A stretch of DNA of 64,000 nt from Butyricimonas faecihominis (GCF_033096445.1 NZ_AP028155.1:1989880-2053879); one strand, 5' to 3'; positions 8,714 through 17,851 are shown, counted from the stretch's first letter. Made by a program: numbers and translations. Notes: generated from the sequence alone by a model not told the origin.

Positions 8714-9688
8714 ATGAAATACTCTCTCGTTATATTTTCTTTCTTATTTCTGATTATTTTCACGTTTTCCTCCACGGCACAGGAAACGGCCAAGGCAAAC
8801 AAGGGAGAAGGAGTTCTGCAATTTTTAAAACGTTTCAATCGCACGAAATCATTTCATTTCGACCGTTTCGTCGAACTGAACCGGGATAAGCTGGACAAAA
8901 ATAACGGGCTAAAACTCGGTGTCACGTACACCCTTCCCCCTTTGAAAAACGAGGGCAACGAACCTCTATTCGGAGAGAAACTGGCAAAATACACCATTGA
9001 TTCCGACGAGTTAAACGGGGCCTGCTTTTATCTCGTGAGCGGACACGGGGGACCGGACCCCGGGGCCATCGGAGAATTACGGGGCCACCCGTTACACGAA
9101 GACGAGTACGCTTATGACATCATGCTCCGTCTGGCCCGTAACCTCATGTCAAAAGGAGCCAAAGTACACATCATTATCCAAGACGCGAAAGACGGTATTC
9201 GCAACGATAAATTCCTTGACGTCAGCGACCGGGAAACCTGTATGGGACAAGCCATTCCCTTGAACCAAGTCAAACGTCTGCAACAACGTTGCGACAAAAT
9301 CAATGAACTATTCAAGAAAGACAAGGAACACTATCGCCGGGCTCTTTTTATTCACCTCGACAGCCGGAGCGAGAGTAAGCAAATAGACGTGTTTTTCTAT
9401 CATTACGACGGAAGTGCCAAGGGCAAACATCTGGCAAACACGCTACAAAATGTTTTCAACCGAAAATACGACAAGCACCAACCTCTCCGGGGTTTTTCCG
9501 GCACCGTGTCCCCACGTGACTTGTTTGTAATCAAACAATCCCTGCCCGTTGCTGTCTTCGTCGAGCTTGGCAATATCCAGAACAGCCGGGACCAGCAACG
9601 TTTCCTACTGGACGATAACCGACAGGCTCTAGCAAACTGGATGTGCGAGGGACTTATCGAAGATTATAAAAACTACAAGAATAAATAA
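8714..9688 (+). CDS. N-acetylmuramoyl-L-alanine amidase (Amidase_3 type)
   Basis: The protein has a signal peptide ending near STAQ. Counting from the upstream ATG at 8708 (326 residues), the zinc amidase motifs are present: SGHGGPDPGA with His about 113, HEDEYAYD with Glu about 133, FIHLDSR with His about 216, and FVELGN with catalytic Glu about 286. Family members cut the amide bond between N-acetylmuramic acid and L-alanine in peptidoglycan, acting in the periplasm during cell separation or wall turnover. The FIHLDSR segment differs from the usual SIHAN form. The start at 8714 is preferred because the one at 8708 would leave almost no leader after the promoter. The gene is monocistronic and converges with the Rpn nuclease gene 19 bases on. 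Confidence 0.9.
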   Translation: MKYSLVIFSFLFLIIFTFSSTAQETAKANKGEGVLQFLKRFNRTKSFHFDRFVELNRDKLDKNNGLKLGVTYTLPPLKNEGNEPLFGEKLAKYTIDSDELNGACFYLVSGHGGPDPGAIGELRGHPLHEDEYAYDIMLRLARNLMSKGAKVHIIIQDAKDGIRNDKFLDVSDRETCMGQAIPLNQVKRLQQRCDKINELFKKDKEHYRRALFIHLDSRSESKQIDVFFYHYDGSAKGKHLANTLQNVFNRKYDKHQPLRGFSGTVSPRDLFVIKQSLPVAVFVELGNIQNSRDQQRFLLDDNRQALANWMCEGLIEDYKNYKNK

Positions 9689-9707
9689 TTTATCAAATCT
9701 GTATGCA

Positions 9708-10637
9708 TCACAATTGTTCTATCTCCTCACGAGAAAGACCCGTTATTTGAATTATCGTCTCTAAAGCTATCCCCGAGGATTTCATTTTTCCGGCTATCTC
9801 CTGTTGTTTCCTCTTTTCTCCCTCCACGAATCCTTCTGCCCTACCTTCTGCCTTACCTTCTTCCCTGCCTTCTTCCCTTCCTTCCGCTCTTCCTTCCGCT
9901 CTTCCTTCTATCCGACCAGTTTCAATGACGCTTTTTTGATAACGTAAAGCTTCCATATCCCGGTAATAAGCACGTTTTTCATGCTCCGGCAAGGCATCCA
10001 CCCGCAAACGTTCACGCGCTTCAGGCAATCCCTTCGCCGTGGCAGTTCGGTCAATCTCTCCGGTCTTGAGAAATTTGACCCATTCATCCAAAGGCGTCCG
10101 AGCCACTGTATCGAAATCATTCACTCGCAACACGTAATACTCCGGGAACACGTCTCCAGCATCTTTACCCACGAATAATTCCCGTTGCCGGACAGACAAT
10201 TTCAACTCGTCGTTCGGGTCATGCAATCCCCGGAACAAAGTTTTCCCATGATACACGTAATCCTTACCCTGTCCCAAATCGAAATAAACAATATTTATTG
10301 AGTAGACTTTTCGCACTTCACTGTAAGCATCACCTAACCCTATATATTCCGAGATCGTTTTAGACACCCCGTATAGCATCCGATGGAAGTAATCCAATTC
10401 ACGGTTATTTTGGATCTCAATAATCATTAATTCTCCTTTAGTATCCTCCACCAGAATATCTGCCCGATTGAACTTGTTGCTCGCATCCGATTGATTGGAT
10501 TCGCTTTCCAAGAACCGGCAAATATGTATATCTTCCTGCAACAACGTTGACAAAAATCCTTCCAGAACGACATAATTACTCTTGTCCCTAAGCAAGCGTT
10601 TCATCGCCCAATCGAAATGTATTAAATTAGATCTCAT
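9708..10637 (-). CDS. Rpn family nuclease / PD-(D/E)XK putative transposase
   Basis: The 309-residue product matches the Rpn/PDDEXK_2 group: N-terminal FDWAMKRLLRDKSNYVVLEGFL, then NRADILVEDTKGELMIIEIQ carrying the nuclease core (D, then E-I-Q), then YGVSKTISEYIGLGDAY. Rpn proteins are DNA endonucleases that promote RecA-independent recombination, often in defence or selfish contexts. The C-terminal third has a Glu/Arg/Gly repeat of four residues (RAEG, REEG, KAEG) encoded by 12-bp repeats at about 9831-9915, then a helical tail. The start at 10637 is chosen over 10673 because a -7 box (10661-10668) lies inside the longer version. No terminal inverted repeats were seen. Confidence 0.87.
   Translation of the reverse strand: MRSNLIHFDWAMKRLLRDKSNYVVLEGFLSTLLQEDIHICRFLESESNQSDASNKFNRADILVEDTKGELMIIEIQNNRELDYFHRMLYGVSKTISEYIGLGDAYSEVRKVYSINIVYFDLGQGKDYVYHGKTLFRGLHDPNDELKLSVRQRELFVGKDAGDVFPEYYVLRVNDFDTVARTPLDEWVKFLKTGEIDRTATAKGLPEARERLRVDALPEHEKRAYYRDMEALRYQKSVIETGRIEGRAEGRAEGREEGREEGKAEGRAEGFVEGEKRKQQEIAGKMKSSGIALETIIQITGLSREEIEQL
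9831..9915 (-). repeat. 12-bp in-gene repeats encoding RAEG/REEG units
   Basis: Imperfect 12-bp units related to CTTCCGCTCTTC repeat about seven times and encode the R(A/E)EG tetrapeptides of the Rpn-type protein. Such tracts can change in length by slippage without breaking the frame. Confidence 0.7.
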
Positions 10638-10660
10638 GGCTATTCTTTTTATACCTATTA

Positions 10661-10668
10661 CAAAGATA
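10661..10668 (-). promoter_or_regulatory. -7 box (TATCTTTG) of the Rpn nuclease gene
   Basis: The complement reads TATCTTTG, a perfect TAnnTTTG match. It lies 23 bases before the ATG at 10637 and sets the start of the gene. Confidence 0.7.
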
Positions 10669-10708
10669 GGCATTATTTCGATAAATCCATCATTTAGAGT
10701 CGCTTTTG

Positions 10709-11407
10709 CTATTGCAGAGAAGTCTTTTTCTTAACCATCAACCCGAACCCTTTCCCCCACGACGTGGCAATCTCAACCGGATCACCTTTCGGGAAGAACT
10801 TCCTCAAACGAGCGATCACTCTATCCAAGTAACGATAGGACTCTTTAAAATCATTCCCCCATCCCTCTTTGACCAGTTCATCCTTACTCACGTATTGATT
10901 TTTCTTCAAACACAAGGTTTTCAACACTCTTGTTTCCATGGGAGTCAGCTGGTTCGTCTCCCCTTTTATAATCAAGTAACGACGAATCGGGTTAAACGAA
11001 ACATCACCTGAAATCTTCATGAAATCGGTCTCGACTTTCAACATTCCCATGTTCCTCAACCACCGATTCACCCGAGCAACCACTTCATCCAGAAGTACCT
11101 CTTTACGTATGTAGTCATTCGCTCCGAGGTCAAAACCATCAATAGCGTGTTGAGAATGTGTCAAGGAACTGATAAACAGGATTGGTGTCGAAAAATCCTC
11201 TTCCCGAATCTTTTTGGCCACCTCGAACCCGCTCATCTTGGGCATAATCACATCCAGCAAGATCAAATCAGGAGTTTCCCTACGGTACAACCACAAGGCC
11301 TGTTCTCCATCGGCAGCATGAACCACCTTATACCCGGCTCTTTTCAAATAATCAATACACGTTTTCGCCTGCATGGCGTCATCTTCGGCATACAAAATCT
11401 TAATCAT
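10709..11407 (-). CDS. OmpR-type response regulator
   Basis: The product has an N-terminal receiver domain (ILYAEDDAM acidic pocket, phospho-acceptor Asp in LILLDVIMP near residue 52, FISS switch region) and a C-terminal winged-helix DNA-binding domain (about 130-232, ending SWGKGFGLMVKK). The ATG at 11407 (MIKILYAED) is preferred over an in-frame TTG at 11422. It lies 18 bases after the histidine kinase stop codon, so the two are co-transcribed. It should control genes in response to that kinase. The divergent NVEALA/lipoprotein genes are the natural candidate targets, by inference from position only. Confidence 0.93.
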   Translation of the reverse strand: MIKILYAEDDAMQAKTCIDYLKRAGYKVVHAADGEQALWLYRRETPDLILLDVIMPKMSGFEVAKKIREEDFSTPILFISSLTHSQHAIDGFDLGANDYIRKEVLLDEVVARVNRWLRNMGMLKVETDFMKISGDVSFNPIRRYLIIKGETNQLTPMETRVLKTLCLKKNQYVSKDELVKEGWGNDFKESYRYLDRVIARLRKFFPKGDPVEIATSWGKGFGLMVKKKTSLQ

Positions 11408-11425
11408 TTTCCCGTTTGTCAACTG

Positions 11426-12805
11426 TTAATCGTTCTCATCTTTCACCAAAGGGATCATCACGGTGAAAGTCGTGCCAACACCGACCTCGCTTTCCACCCG
11501 AATCACGCCTTCATGCGCCTCGATTACCTGTTTCACGTAGCTTAACCCGATCCCGAAACCATGCACATCAGTCGAACGCCCGCGGTGAATCCTGTAATAC
11601 CGTTCGAATATCTTCTCTTTCAACTTTTCCGGAATTCCAATCCCGTTGTCTTTAATGGCAATCACGACCATCCCGTCCACCTCTTTACACTCGATCTCTA
11701 CTTTTGCCGGATCACCCGAATACTTGATAGCATTCTCTATCAAATTACTTATGGCATTCGGGAAATGAATATCATCCGCTTCAATTACATCAACGCTCAA
11801 CTGATAGTCAACCTTGATAGAGACATTCTTTCCCATTAACATCGGATCAAACAATGCAACCAGTGAATCAATAGTTTCTCGCAAATTTAATCTATTCCAC
11901 GATATTTTAAACCCTTGTTTCCAAACAATTAATAATTTATACACGAAATTATTCAATTGATCCACCCGTTTATGTGCCGCATTTAACAATATTCTCTGTG
12001 CATCCTTCAAATTTTCAGTTCCGTACGAAATAATCCCGGAAAAAGCATTTTGCACGGCAGATAACGGAAGCTTCAACTCGTGAACCATACTACTCATAAA
12101 TTCTTCCCGAATCTTGGATATTTGGTACTGAACGAGGATCGTTTTGATCTGGTAAATAAAACACACAATCAATAACACGAACAAGACGAAAGAACTAATC
12201 AACACTCCCGTCATTTGTGTAAAAAACGTTTTATAGGGCATATCAAAATAAACAATCACACCATGATGACTTTTTAAACCTAATTCTACCATATTAGACA
12301 CAAGCCGCCTTCTAATTTTTGAAAACCCCGTATCGGTAGAAGCAATAATATCACCAGTTTTAGTATTTACAAGCTCTAAAACATATTCATCCTCAATCCC
12401 ATTACTTTCAAAGATAGACTTACATACACTATCTAACATACTAATATTTTCCCCTGACTGTTCCTTCACCAAATCATAACAGACTTTCCTAAACACACCT
12501 AAATATCCGGCATCTTTATCATAGTTAATGATTGTAGTATCTCCCTTCCAAACAAATTTCACGATTTTATCATCAGGATTCACACTAACACTTGGAGGTT
12601 CTTGCACAATAACCCGATTACCAACCAAATATTCTTCGAACCCAGATTCAACTGCTCCAGACAAAATATTATTTACGGTATTTAAATATTCAACCTGCTT
12701 GAATTGAATCAATCGATTCAACCAAAAACCTTGAAAAATCAACAAACACAGTATCGCAAATATCGAAACACCCCAAACCACATGAATTTTTCTATTCATA
12801 AACAT
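11426..12805 (-). CDS. membrane sensor histidine kinase
   Basis: In the 459-residue product, transmembrane helix 1 is at about 9-29, a periplasmic sensor domain of about 165 residues follows, and helix 2 is at about 198-220. Then come the phosphorylated His in MVHELKLPLSAV (about His242) and an ATPase domain with NLIENAIKY (N box), DNGIGIPEKLKEKIF (G1/F box) and GFGIGLSYVK (G2 box). The kinase would autophosphorylate and pass phosphate to the regulator encoded 18 bases downstream. The sensor domain has no recognised fold and contains two Cys residues (KVCYD and DSVCK). The start could also be the ATG at 12799. A -7 box is at 12823-12830. Confidence 0.93.
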   Translation of the reverse strand: MFMNRKIHVVWGVSIFAILCLLIFQGFWLNRLIQFKQVEYLNTVNNILSGAVESGFEEYLVGNRVIVQEPPSVSVNPDDKIVKFVWKGDTTIINYDKDAGYLGVFRKVCYDLVKEQSGENISMLDSVCKSIFESNGIEDEYVLELVNTKTGDIIASTDTGFSKIRRRLVSNMVELGLKSHHGVIVYFDMPYKTFFTQMTGVLISSFVLFVLLIVCFIYQIKTILVQYQISKIREEFMSSMVHELKLPLSAVQNAFSGIISYGTENLKDAQRILLNAAHKRVDQLNNFVYKLLIVWKQGFKISWNRLNLRETIDSLVALFDPMLMGKNVSIKVDYQLSVDVIEADDIHFPNAISNLIENAIKYSGDPAKVEIECKEVDGMVVIAIKDNGIGIPEKLKEKIFERYYRIHRGRSTDVHGFGIGLSYVKQVIEAHEGVIRVESEVGVGTTFTVMIPLVKDEND

Positions 12806-12822
12806 AGTGTTATAAATCTATT

Positions 12823-12830
12823 CAAAGATA
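12823..12830 (-). promoter_or_regulatory. -7 box (TATCTTTG) of the two-component operon
   Basis: The complement reads TATCTTTG, 18 bases before the kinase start. It lies in a divergent 150-base region shared with the NVEALA gene promoter at 12926. Confidence 0.7.
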
Positions 12831-12925
12831 TAGAAATTATTTTCTATCGTGTCATCCAAAAACATTTAGATAAATTAACAAAAAATCGATACAAATTAGA
12901 TACAATTTAAGTCATTCCGATCACT

Positions 12926-12933
12926 TATTTTTG
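12926..12933 (+). promoter_or_regulatory. -7 box (TATTTTTG) of the NVEALA/lipoprotein genes
   Basis: TATTTTTG fits TAnnTTTG and lies 23 bases before the ATG at 12957. It faces away from the kinase promoter, so a regulator bound between the two could control both. Confidence 0.6.
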
Positions 12934-12956
12934 CCTTGATTTAAATACCAAGACAA

Positions 12957-13190
12957 ATGAAAAAGATAATATTAATAACTATTTTCATATCTATTGTTCT
13001 AGTATTTACATTACTAAATGTAAATATAAGAAAAGATTCGACGAATATAGATATAAAAATCCAAAATATCGAAGCATTTGGAGACAAGGAAGACGGAGAT
13101 GATAATCCATGCAAAGCTCCCGGAGGAGTATGTATGACATATGGCAGTGACGGGTATCCTATTTTCCACCCCGGTTTATCTATCCCATAA
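12957..13190 (+). CDS. NVEALA-type small exported protein
   Basis: The 77-residue product has a Lys-start hydrophobic export segment (about 1-24), then NVNIRKDSTNIDIKIQ, the motif NIEAF in place of NVEALA, and a short acidic mature part with two cysteines (CKAPGGVC) and a Gly/Pro-rich end. This is the layout of the NVEALA family (PF14055), small exported proteins of unknown function in Bacteroidetes. The next gene begins 10 bases on and encodes a BF3164-type lipoprotein, the usual neighbour of this family. NIEAF differs from the consensus at two positions, so the family call rests on motif plus context. Confidence 0.72.
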   Translation: MKKIILITIFISIVLVFTLLNVNIRKDSTNIDIKIQNIEAFGDKEDGDDNPCKAPGGVCMTYGSDGYPIFHPGLSIP

Positions 13191-13200
13191 ACAATTCACT

Positions 13201-14259
13201 ATGAAAAAGACAGCATTTATAATTATAGCTTTATTGCTTGCCTTCGGTTGTTCCGACGAGAAACATGAAGTGCCAAAAGAAGATAATCCATTATTCAGTA
13301 CAAGTCGTGCTATCTCCTTGAATCAACTGGGTGAAACGATTAACTTGGAAAAAATTGGAATTTACAACCCGACAAAAGTTATCAAAAAAGACTCCTTACT
13401 TATCGTATTGGATCTAAACGGACTTAATAAAATCTCCATATACCAAGAAAACGGGAAGTTACTAGGCAGTTATCTGCCAACGGGAATGGGTGCGGATCGG
13501 GGACTCTATATTCTCACGATGACCCTCGACGACAAAGGAATCCTTTCCGCCTATGACTTTGGAAATGACAGATTAGTTGAATTCGATTTAAATCACTTCG
13601 GACAACCTGAATTCGGACCTAAATTTATTGATATGCCCAAGGATAAAAAACACCTTTGCGTGGCAAAATCAGGCTCGACAATTATCTCTACCGGAATGTT
13701 TGACGAAGGTAGATACGGTTTAATGAACAACAATAGCGAAGAATACTTTTTAAGTTACCCGGAAATACCGAGTTATCGCACCATAAACGATACTTTAAGA
13801 AGTGCTTTATTTGCCAGTAATATCATCAAGATAAAACCCGACGGAACAAAATTTGTCTGTGCGAATATGCAGAGTGGCATCATCGATTTCTGCTCTCTCA
13901 TACCTTGCACCAATATCACTCGCGTTGCCGAGCTGAATCTTTATTCTCCGAAAGCCACAGTTAAAAATATGCGGAGAACGCCCGTTGCCTATTCCACAGA
14001 CAATCTCTTCGGGTTCTGTGATATTGAAGTTACTGACGAGTACATATACGCCTTGTATTCCGGTAGAAGTTACCGCAAATATAAAGACCAGATAGTATAC
14101 GGTGAACGGATTGTTGTGTTCGACTGGGAGGGCAATCACGTCCACACTTATTTATTAAGAAATCCGTTCACCTCTATTTCTTTCAACAAAGAAGAGAATG
14201 CAATTTACGGTTTGACAAACAACCCGAATTCAGTGTTAATCAAATATACATTGGATTAA
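13201..14259 (+). CDS. BF3164-type (TolB-like six-bladed propeller) lipoprotein
   Basis: The ATG at 13201 gives MKKTAFIIIALLLAFGC, a lipoprotein signal with lipobox Cys at residue 17. An in-frame ATG at 13141 lies inside the preceding gene and lacks a signal peptide. The mature part (about 335 residues) has repeated beta motifs (KISIYQENGKLLGSY, AYDFGNDRLVEFDL, RIVVFDWEGNHVHTY) of a six-bladed propeller like the BF3164/TolB_like group. It probably sits on the outer or inner membrane facing the periplasm. It is co-transcribed with the NVEALA gene and may be its receptor or chaperone, which is inference. A hairpin at 14277-14314 follows. Confidence 0.82.
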   Translation: MKKTAFIIIALLLAFGCSDEKHEVPKEDNPLFSTSRAISLNQLGETINLEKIGIYNPTKVIKKDSLLIVLDLNGLNKISIYQENGKLLGSYLPTGMGADRGLYILTMTLDDKGILSAYDFGNDRLVEFDLNHFGQPEFGPKFIDMPKDKKHLCVAKSGSTIISTGMFDEGRYGLMNNNSEEYFLSYPEIPSYRTINDTLRSALFASNIIKIKPDGTKFVCANMQSGIIDFCSLIPCTNITRVAELNLYSPKATVKNMRRTPVAYSTDNLFGFCDIEVTDEYIYALYSGRSYRKYKDQIVYGERIVVFDWEGNHVHTYLLRNPFTSISFNKEENAIYGLTNNPNSVLIKYTLD

Positions 14260-14276
14260 TTTCCGCGTGAGACCGC

Positions 14277-14314
14277 TCCTTGGAAGGATGTCTCGATAGG
14301 TTTCCTTCCAAGGA
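14277..14314 (+). terminator. hairpin after the BF3164-type gene
   Basis: A perfect 11-bp stem (14277-14287 with 14304-14314) encloses a 16-base loop and is followed by CCTTTACCC. The T run is weak, so it may be an attenuator before the O-antigen-ligase gene rather than a full terminator. Confidence 0.6.
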
Positions 14315-14370
14315 CCTTTACCCGGAAACGGCAAATAATACCACGGAGAAATAAATCGTTAGATTAAACC

Positions 14371-16239
14371 ATGGCAAGAGAAATACGAGACATAGCATAC
14401 CCGATCGCTTTCGCCGGATTCATATTACTGGTTATGACCATACTGGTAATTGATCCTACCAGAATGAACGGGCTAACGCTTGCCAAATATTTCTGGTTCT
14501 ACTCCACGTTATTACTCACGGGAGTTATAACATTCGGTCTTGCTTTTTACTCTATGTCGGTCGCGAGTATCGACATAACCAAGTCAATAATGATAGGGAT
14601 TTTGACTGTAGTGATTATTGACATATCCCGCTACTCTAACATGGAAATGATGAACGCGAAAATATTTTTGCTAGTAATCATTTCCTTTTTCTTCTTCGAC
14701 ATCTTTTTCCACCACTATAAAAAAGCCACTAAGGTATTCCAATTCGTGCTGATCGCTTTCGCACTACTGGAGGTAATCTGGGGATATTGCCAGTTGTACG
14801 CCTATATCCCCGATATGCAAAAAGACTTCACGCTCACAGGTTCGCTACCCCACACGAACTCCTATGCCATGTTTCTGGCCATCACTCTACCCATAGCCCT
14901 CTACTGGACCATCACGTTATTCCAAAAATTAAAATACGGTTACTCTCGTCTCCTTACCGGAACCGATGAAGAACATGTGAGACTGGAAATTGTTGACGAC
15001 ATTCTTTTATTCCTTCTTTCTGCCCTCGGGCTAATCGGGATTCTATCCATACTACCGCTTACGGGAATCCCATCCGCATGGTTTATTGCAGGATGTAGCG
15101 GGCTATTTGTTCTGTACTTTAAATTGGACCTTCACACCTTTATAAAAACCTCTATACTCCGAAGTCACAAAAGAACTACCATATCCGGGATCACGCTCTT
15201 ACTCGTGATAGGCTTGCTTACCACCGGTTTTTATCGATTACGGAAGGATGAAATAAACAAACATCTGTTAACTTGGAAAATATCCCTGCAAGTGCTGAAG
15301 GAAAAACCGATCACTGGTGTCGGGATCGGAAATTTCCGGAAAGCATTCGGGGATGCCCAAACAACCTATTTTGAACAAGGAGAACCAACCGAACAGGAAG
15401 TAGCCCTTGCCGGAAATCCCAACTGCCCGGAGAACGACTTCATTCAACTGGCAACCGGCACGGGAATCATCGGAATATTATTGTTTATCGGCCTCATCGT
15501 TTCCGTCCTGTTCTCCGGATTCAGGAACATGGATAAACACCCGGAGAAACTGGCTATCACGGGAGCCTTAATTGCTTTTATCCTCGCGGGATTCATCAAT
15601 TCCCCTATTCAATCATTATCCCTCTCGATCTTGTTGGTACTGTTAATCGCTCTCGGGACCTCAGACATTCAGCCCGCAAGAAAAAGAATACCCAAAGTTA
15701 TACCGATCATGACCTCGCTACTTTTGATCGGGATCACGACCACCATCGTTTACCCCCAGTTCACGATGTTCAAAGCATACAAACAATGGGCCCATGGACG
15801 CCTTTATTATAAAATGAAAATATATGCCACGGCAGCTAAGATATACACCCCGCTAACAAACACGCTACGTCACCCCTATTTTTTCATGGAATACGGGTAC
15901 GCCTTGTCACAAACCGGGCAACATGAAGAGAGTATCGCCATCCTTCAACGAGTGGCACAAATTCTCCCTGACCCGCAGATTTATAATCGTATCGGCAAGA
16001 GCTACCAAGCACTGGGAGAATATCAACTGGCAGAACAGTATTTTCAAAAAGCACATCACATGGTCCCCAACCTTGTGTATCCCAATTTCCTACTGGCCCA
16101 ATTGTACCTTGAAATGGGCCTGCGGGACAAAACACTGGAATGTGCCCGTCAGATACTCACGTTGAAACCTAAAAAAGAATCAGAAGAAACACTATATATA
16201 AAAGCACAAATGGAACAATTAATCCAACGACTGGATTAA
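14371..16239 (+). CDS. O-antigen ligase (Wzy_C) family membrane protein with C-terminal TPR repeats
   Basis: The 622-residue product has about 11 hydrophobic helices in the first 460 residues. Between them is the large periplasmic loop with GVGIGNFRKAF and NCPENDFIQLATGTGIIGILLF, typical of the Wzy_C core of O-antigen ligases, Wzy polymerases and PglL-type O-oligosaccharyltransferases. Three to four TPR repeats occupy about 500-620 (YGYALSQTGQHEESIAIL, SYQALGEYQLAEQYF). The TPR part suggests that a protein partner or acceptor is held. The gene follows the NVEALA/BF3164 pair after a hairpin and precedes a terminator at 16301. Whether it ligates glycan to lipid A or to a protein cannot be told from sequence. 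Confidence 0.85.
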   Translation: MAREIRDIAYPIAFAGFILLVMTILVIDPTRMNGLTLAKYFWFYSTLLLTGVITFGLAFYSMSVASIDITKSIMIGILTVVIIDISRYSNMEMMNAKIFLLVIISFFFFDIFFHHYKKATKVFQFVLIAFALLEVIWGYCQLYAYIPDMQKDFTLTGSLPHTNSYAMFLAITLPIALYWTITLFQKLKYGYSRLLTGTDEEHVRLEIVDDILLFLLSALGLIGILSILPLTGIPSAWFIAGCSGLFVLYFKLDLHTFIKTSILRSHKRTTISGITLLLVIGLLTTGFYRLRKDEINKHLLTWKISLQVLKEKPITGVGIGNFRKAFGDAQTTYFEQGEPTEQEVALAGNPNCPENDFIQLATGTGIIGILLFIGLIVSVLFSGFRNMDKHPEKLAITGALIAFILAGFINSPIQSLSLSILLVLLIALGTSDIQPARKRIPKVIPIMTSLLLIGITTTIVYPQFTMFKAYKQWAHGRLYYKMKIYATAAKIYTPLTNTLRHPYFFMEYGYALSQTGQHEESIAILQRVAQILPDPQIYNRIGKSYQALGEYQLAEQYFQKAHHMVPNLVYPNFLLAQLYLEMGLRDKTLECARQILTLKPKKESEETLYIKAQMEQLIQRLD

Positions 16240-16300
16240 TCCCGCCGAGGGATCGACCGGATCCCATTCACACCATAGTACATCTAAATCCATCACTTTG

Positions 16301-16330
16301 GGGAGACATCATAGTCTCCCTTTCTTTTAT
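16301..16330 (+). terminator. intrinsic terminator after the O-antigen-ligase-like gene
   Basis: The stem GGGAGAC / GTCTCCC (16301-16307 and 16314-16320) has a 6-base loop and is followed by TTTCTTTTAT. Confidence 0.85.
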
Positions 16331-16372
16331 TCTGACAAATAACTATATTCGCGACATCATAAATCAACACGC

Positions 16373-17851
16373 ATGAAACATACCCGGTTACTCATTCTAT
16401 TTTTGATCTTAGGTATAACCACCTTATCGGCACAAAAGTCCCCTAAGCGAGAATTTCGCGGGGCATGGATTCAAACCGTTTTCCAGAGTGAATACGCTAA
16501 AATGACACCGGACGAAATGAAAGCCGATTTTATTCGTAAACTCAACCAATTGCAAGAATGTGGGATCAACGCCATCATTTTCCAAGTCCGCCCGGAAGCC
16601 GATGCATGGTACTTATCGGAAATAGAACCTTGGAGCCGTTTTTGCACGGGCAAACAAGGCGTTGCCCCCGATCCCCTGTTCGATCCCATGGCTTTCCTGA
16701 TCAAGGAATGTCACCGCCGTAACATGGAATTTCATGCTTGGCTTAATCCTTTTCGCGCCGGGACTTCCGGCACCTCCACGCTGGCTGAAACCCACGTGTA
16801 CCACGAACATCCCGAATGGTTCGTTACCTACAACAAACAGTTACTTTTCGATCCGGGCATACCCGCTTGCCGGAAGTACATTTGCCGGATCGTGGAAGAC
16901 ATCGTGAGCCGCTATGACGTGGACGCCATTCACATGGACGATTACTTCTATCCCTATCCCGTGAACGGGATACCCTTTCCGGACGACAACAGTTTCCGCA
17001 CCTACGGGAAAGGCTACAAACCCGAAGAACGGGACGAGTGGCGCCGGGAGAATGTCAATAAACTCATCCGCGAGCTGAAACACACCATCGTGGCAACCAA
17101 AGAATGGGTACGCTTTGGGATCAGTCCTTTCGGTATCTACCGAAACAAAAAAAGTACTCCCGATGGTAGCGGCAGCAACACCAACGGGTTGCAGAACTAT
17201 GACAACCTGTATGCCGACGTAACCTTATGGGTCAAAAAGAAATGGATCGATTACAACATACCCCAAATATACTGGGAAATCGGCCACCCGGCCGCAGACT
17301 ATATCACGCTGACTGAATGGTGGGACAAAAATGCTCATGATATTCACCTATACATCGGGCAGGACGTTGCCCGCACGATGAAAGCCAATGATCTCACCCC
17401 AAAGATGGAACTCGCTCGTTCCTTACGTCACGTGAAAGGCAATTGTTTCTGGCCCGCAAACGAGATTCTTTGGAATAACGGTGGGATTGCCGATAGTCTC
17501 CGGGAACATTACCACCGTAACCCCGCATTAATCCCCGCCTATACCCACATGTACAACGGCCGTCCCAAGAAAATAGCCTCTCCCCGAGCCGAACGCACGG
17601 AAAAAGGCTACACGGTGAAATGGTTCGCCCGCGGTGACCGGGAAGATCCCCGTAATCCCCAGTATTTCGTCATCTACCGTTTCTTCCCCGGCCAGAAAAT
17701 CAACCTGAACGACCCGGCTCACATCGTCGCTGTCACCCGCTACACGGAATGTTACATCCCGAAGAAAAAATTCAAATGCCGTTACGTGATCACGGCTGTT
17801 GACCGCTTTCACAACGAATCGAAAGGAAAGAAGATAAAAGGTATACGGTAA
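16373..17851 (+). CDS. GHL10 (DUF187) family glycoside hydrolase-like protein, DigH/YngK type
   Basis: The 492-residue product has a signal peptide ending near LSAQ. The GHL10 TIM-barrel domain (about 25-340) has REFRGAWIQTVFQSEY, NAIIFQVRPEADAWY, FHAWLNPFRAGT and the acidic motif DAIHMDDYFYPYP. An immunoglobulin-like C-terminal domain (about 395-490) follows. In E. coli, DigH of this family cuts denuded peptidoglycan glycan strands, so a periplasmic or outer-membrane cell-wall role is likely. The mature start lacks a lipobox Cys. A TATATTCG box near 16344 may be its promoter. The stop codon lies inside the left arm of the 14-bp hairpin at 17846-17875. Confidence 0.87.
   Translation: MKHTRLLILFLILGITTLSAQKSPKREFRGAWIQTVFQSEYAKMTPDEMKADFIRKLNQLQECGINAIIFQVRPEADAWYLSEIEPWSRFCTGKQGVAPDPLFDPMAFLIKECHRRNMEFHAWLNPFRAGTSGTSTLAETHVYHEHPEWFVTYNKQLLFDPGIPACRKYICRIVEDIVSRYDVDAIHMDDYFYPYPVNGIPFPDDNSFRTYGKGYKPEERDEWRRENVNKLIRELKHTIVATKEWVRFGISPFGIYRNKKSTPDGSGSNTNGLQNYDNLYADVTLWVKKKWIDYNIPQIYWEIGHPAADYITLTEWWDKNAHDIHLYIGQDVARTMKANDLTPKMELARSLRHVKGNCFWPANEILWNNGGIADSLREHYHRNPALIPAYTHMYNGRPKKIASPRAERTEKGYTVKWFARGDREDPRNPQYFVIYRFFPGQKINLNDPAHIVAVTRYTECYIPKKKFKCRYVITAVDRFHNESKGKKIKGIR

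Noticed and set aside
9708-10637. Insertion sequence around the Rpn-type gene
   Set aside because: No terminal inverted repeats or target duplications were seen on either side.
13141-13200. Upstream start for the BF3164-type lipoprotein
   Set aside because: It lies inside the NVEALA gene and would place 20 residues before a clear lipoprotein signal.
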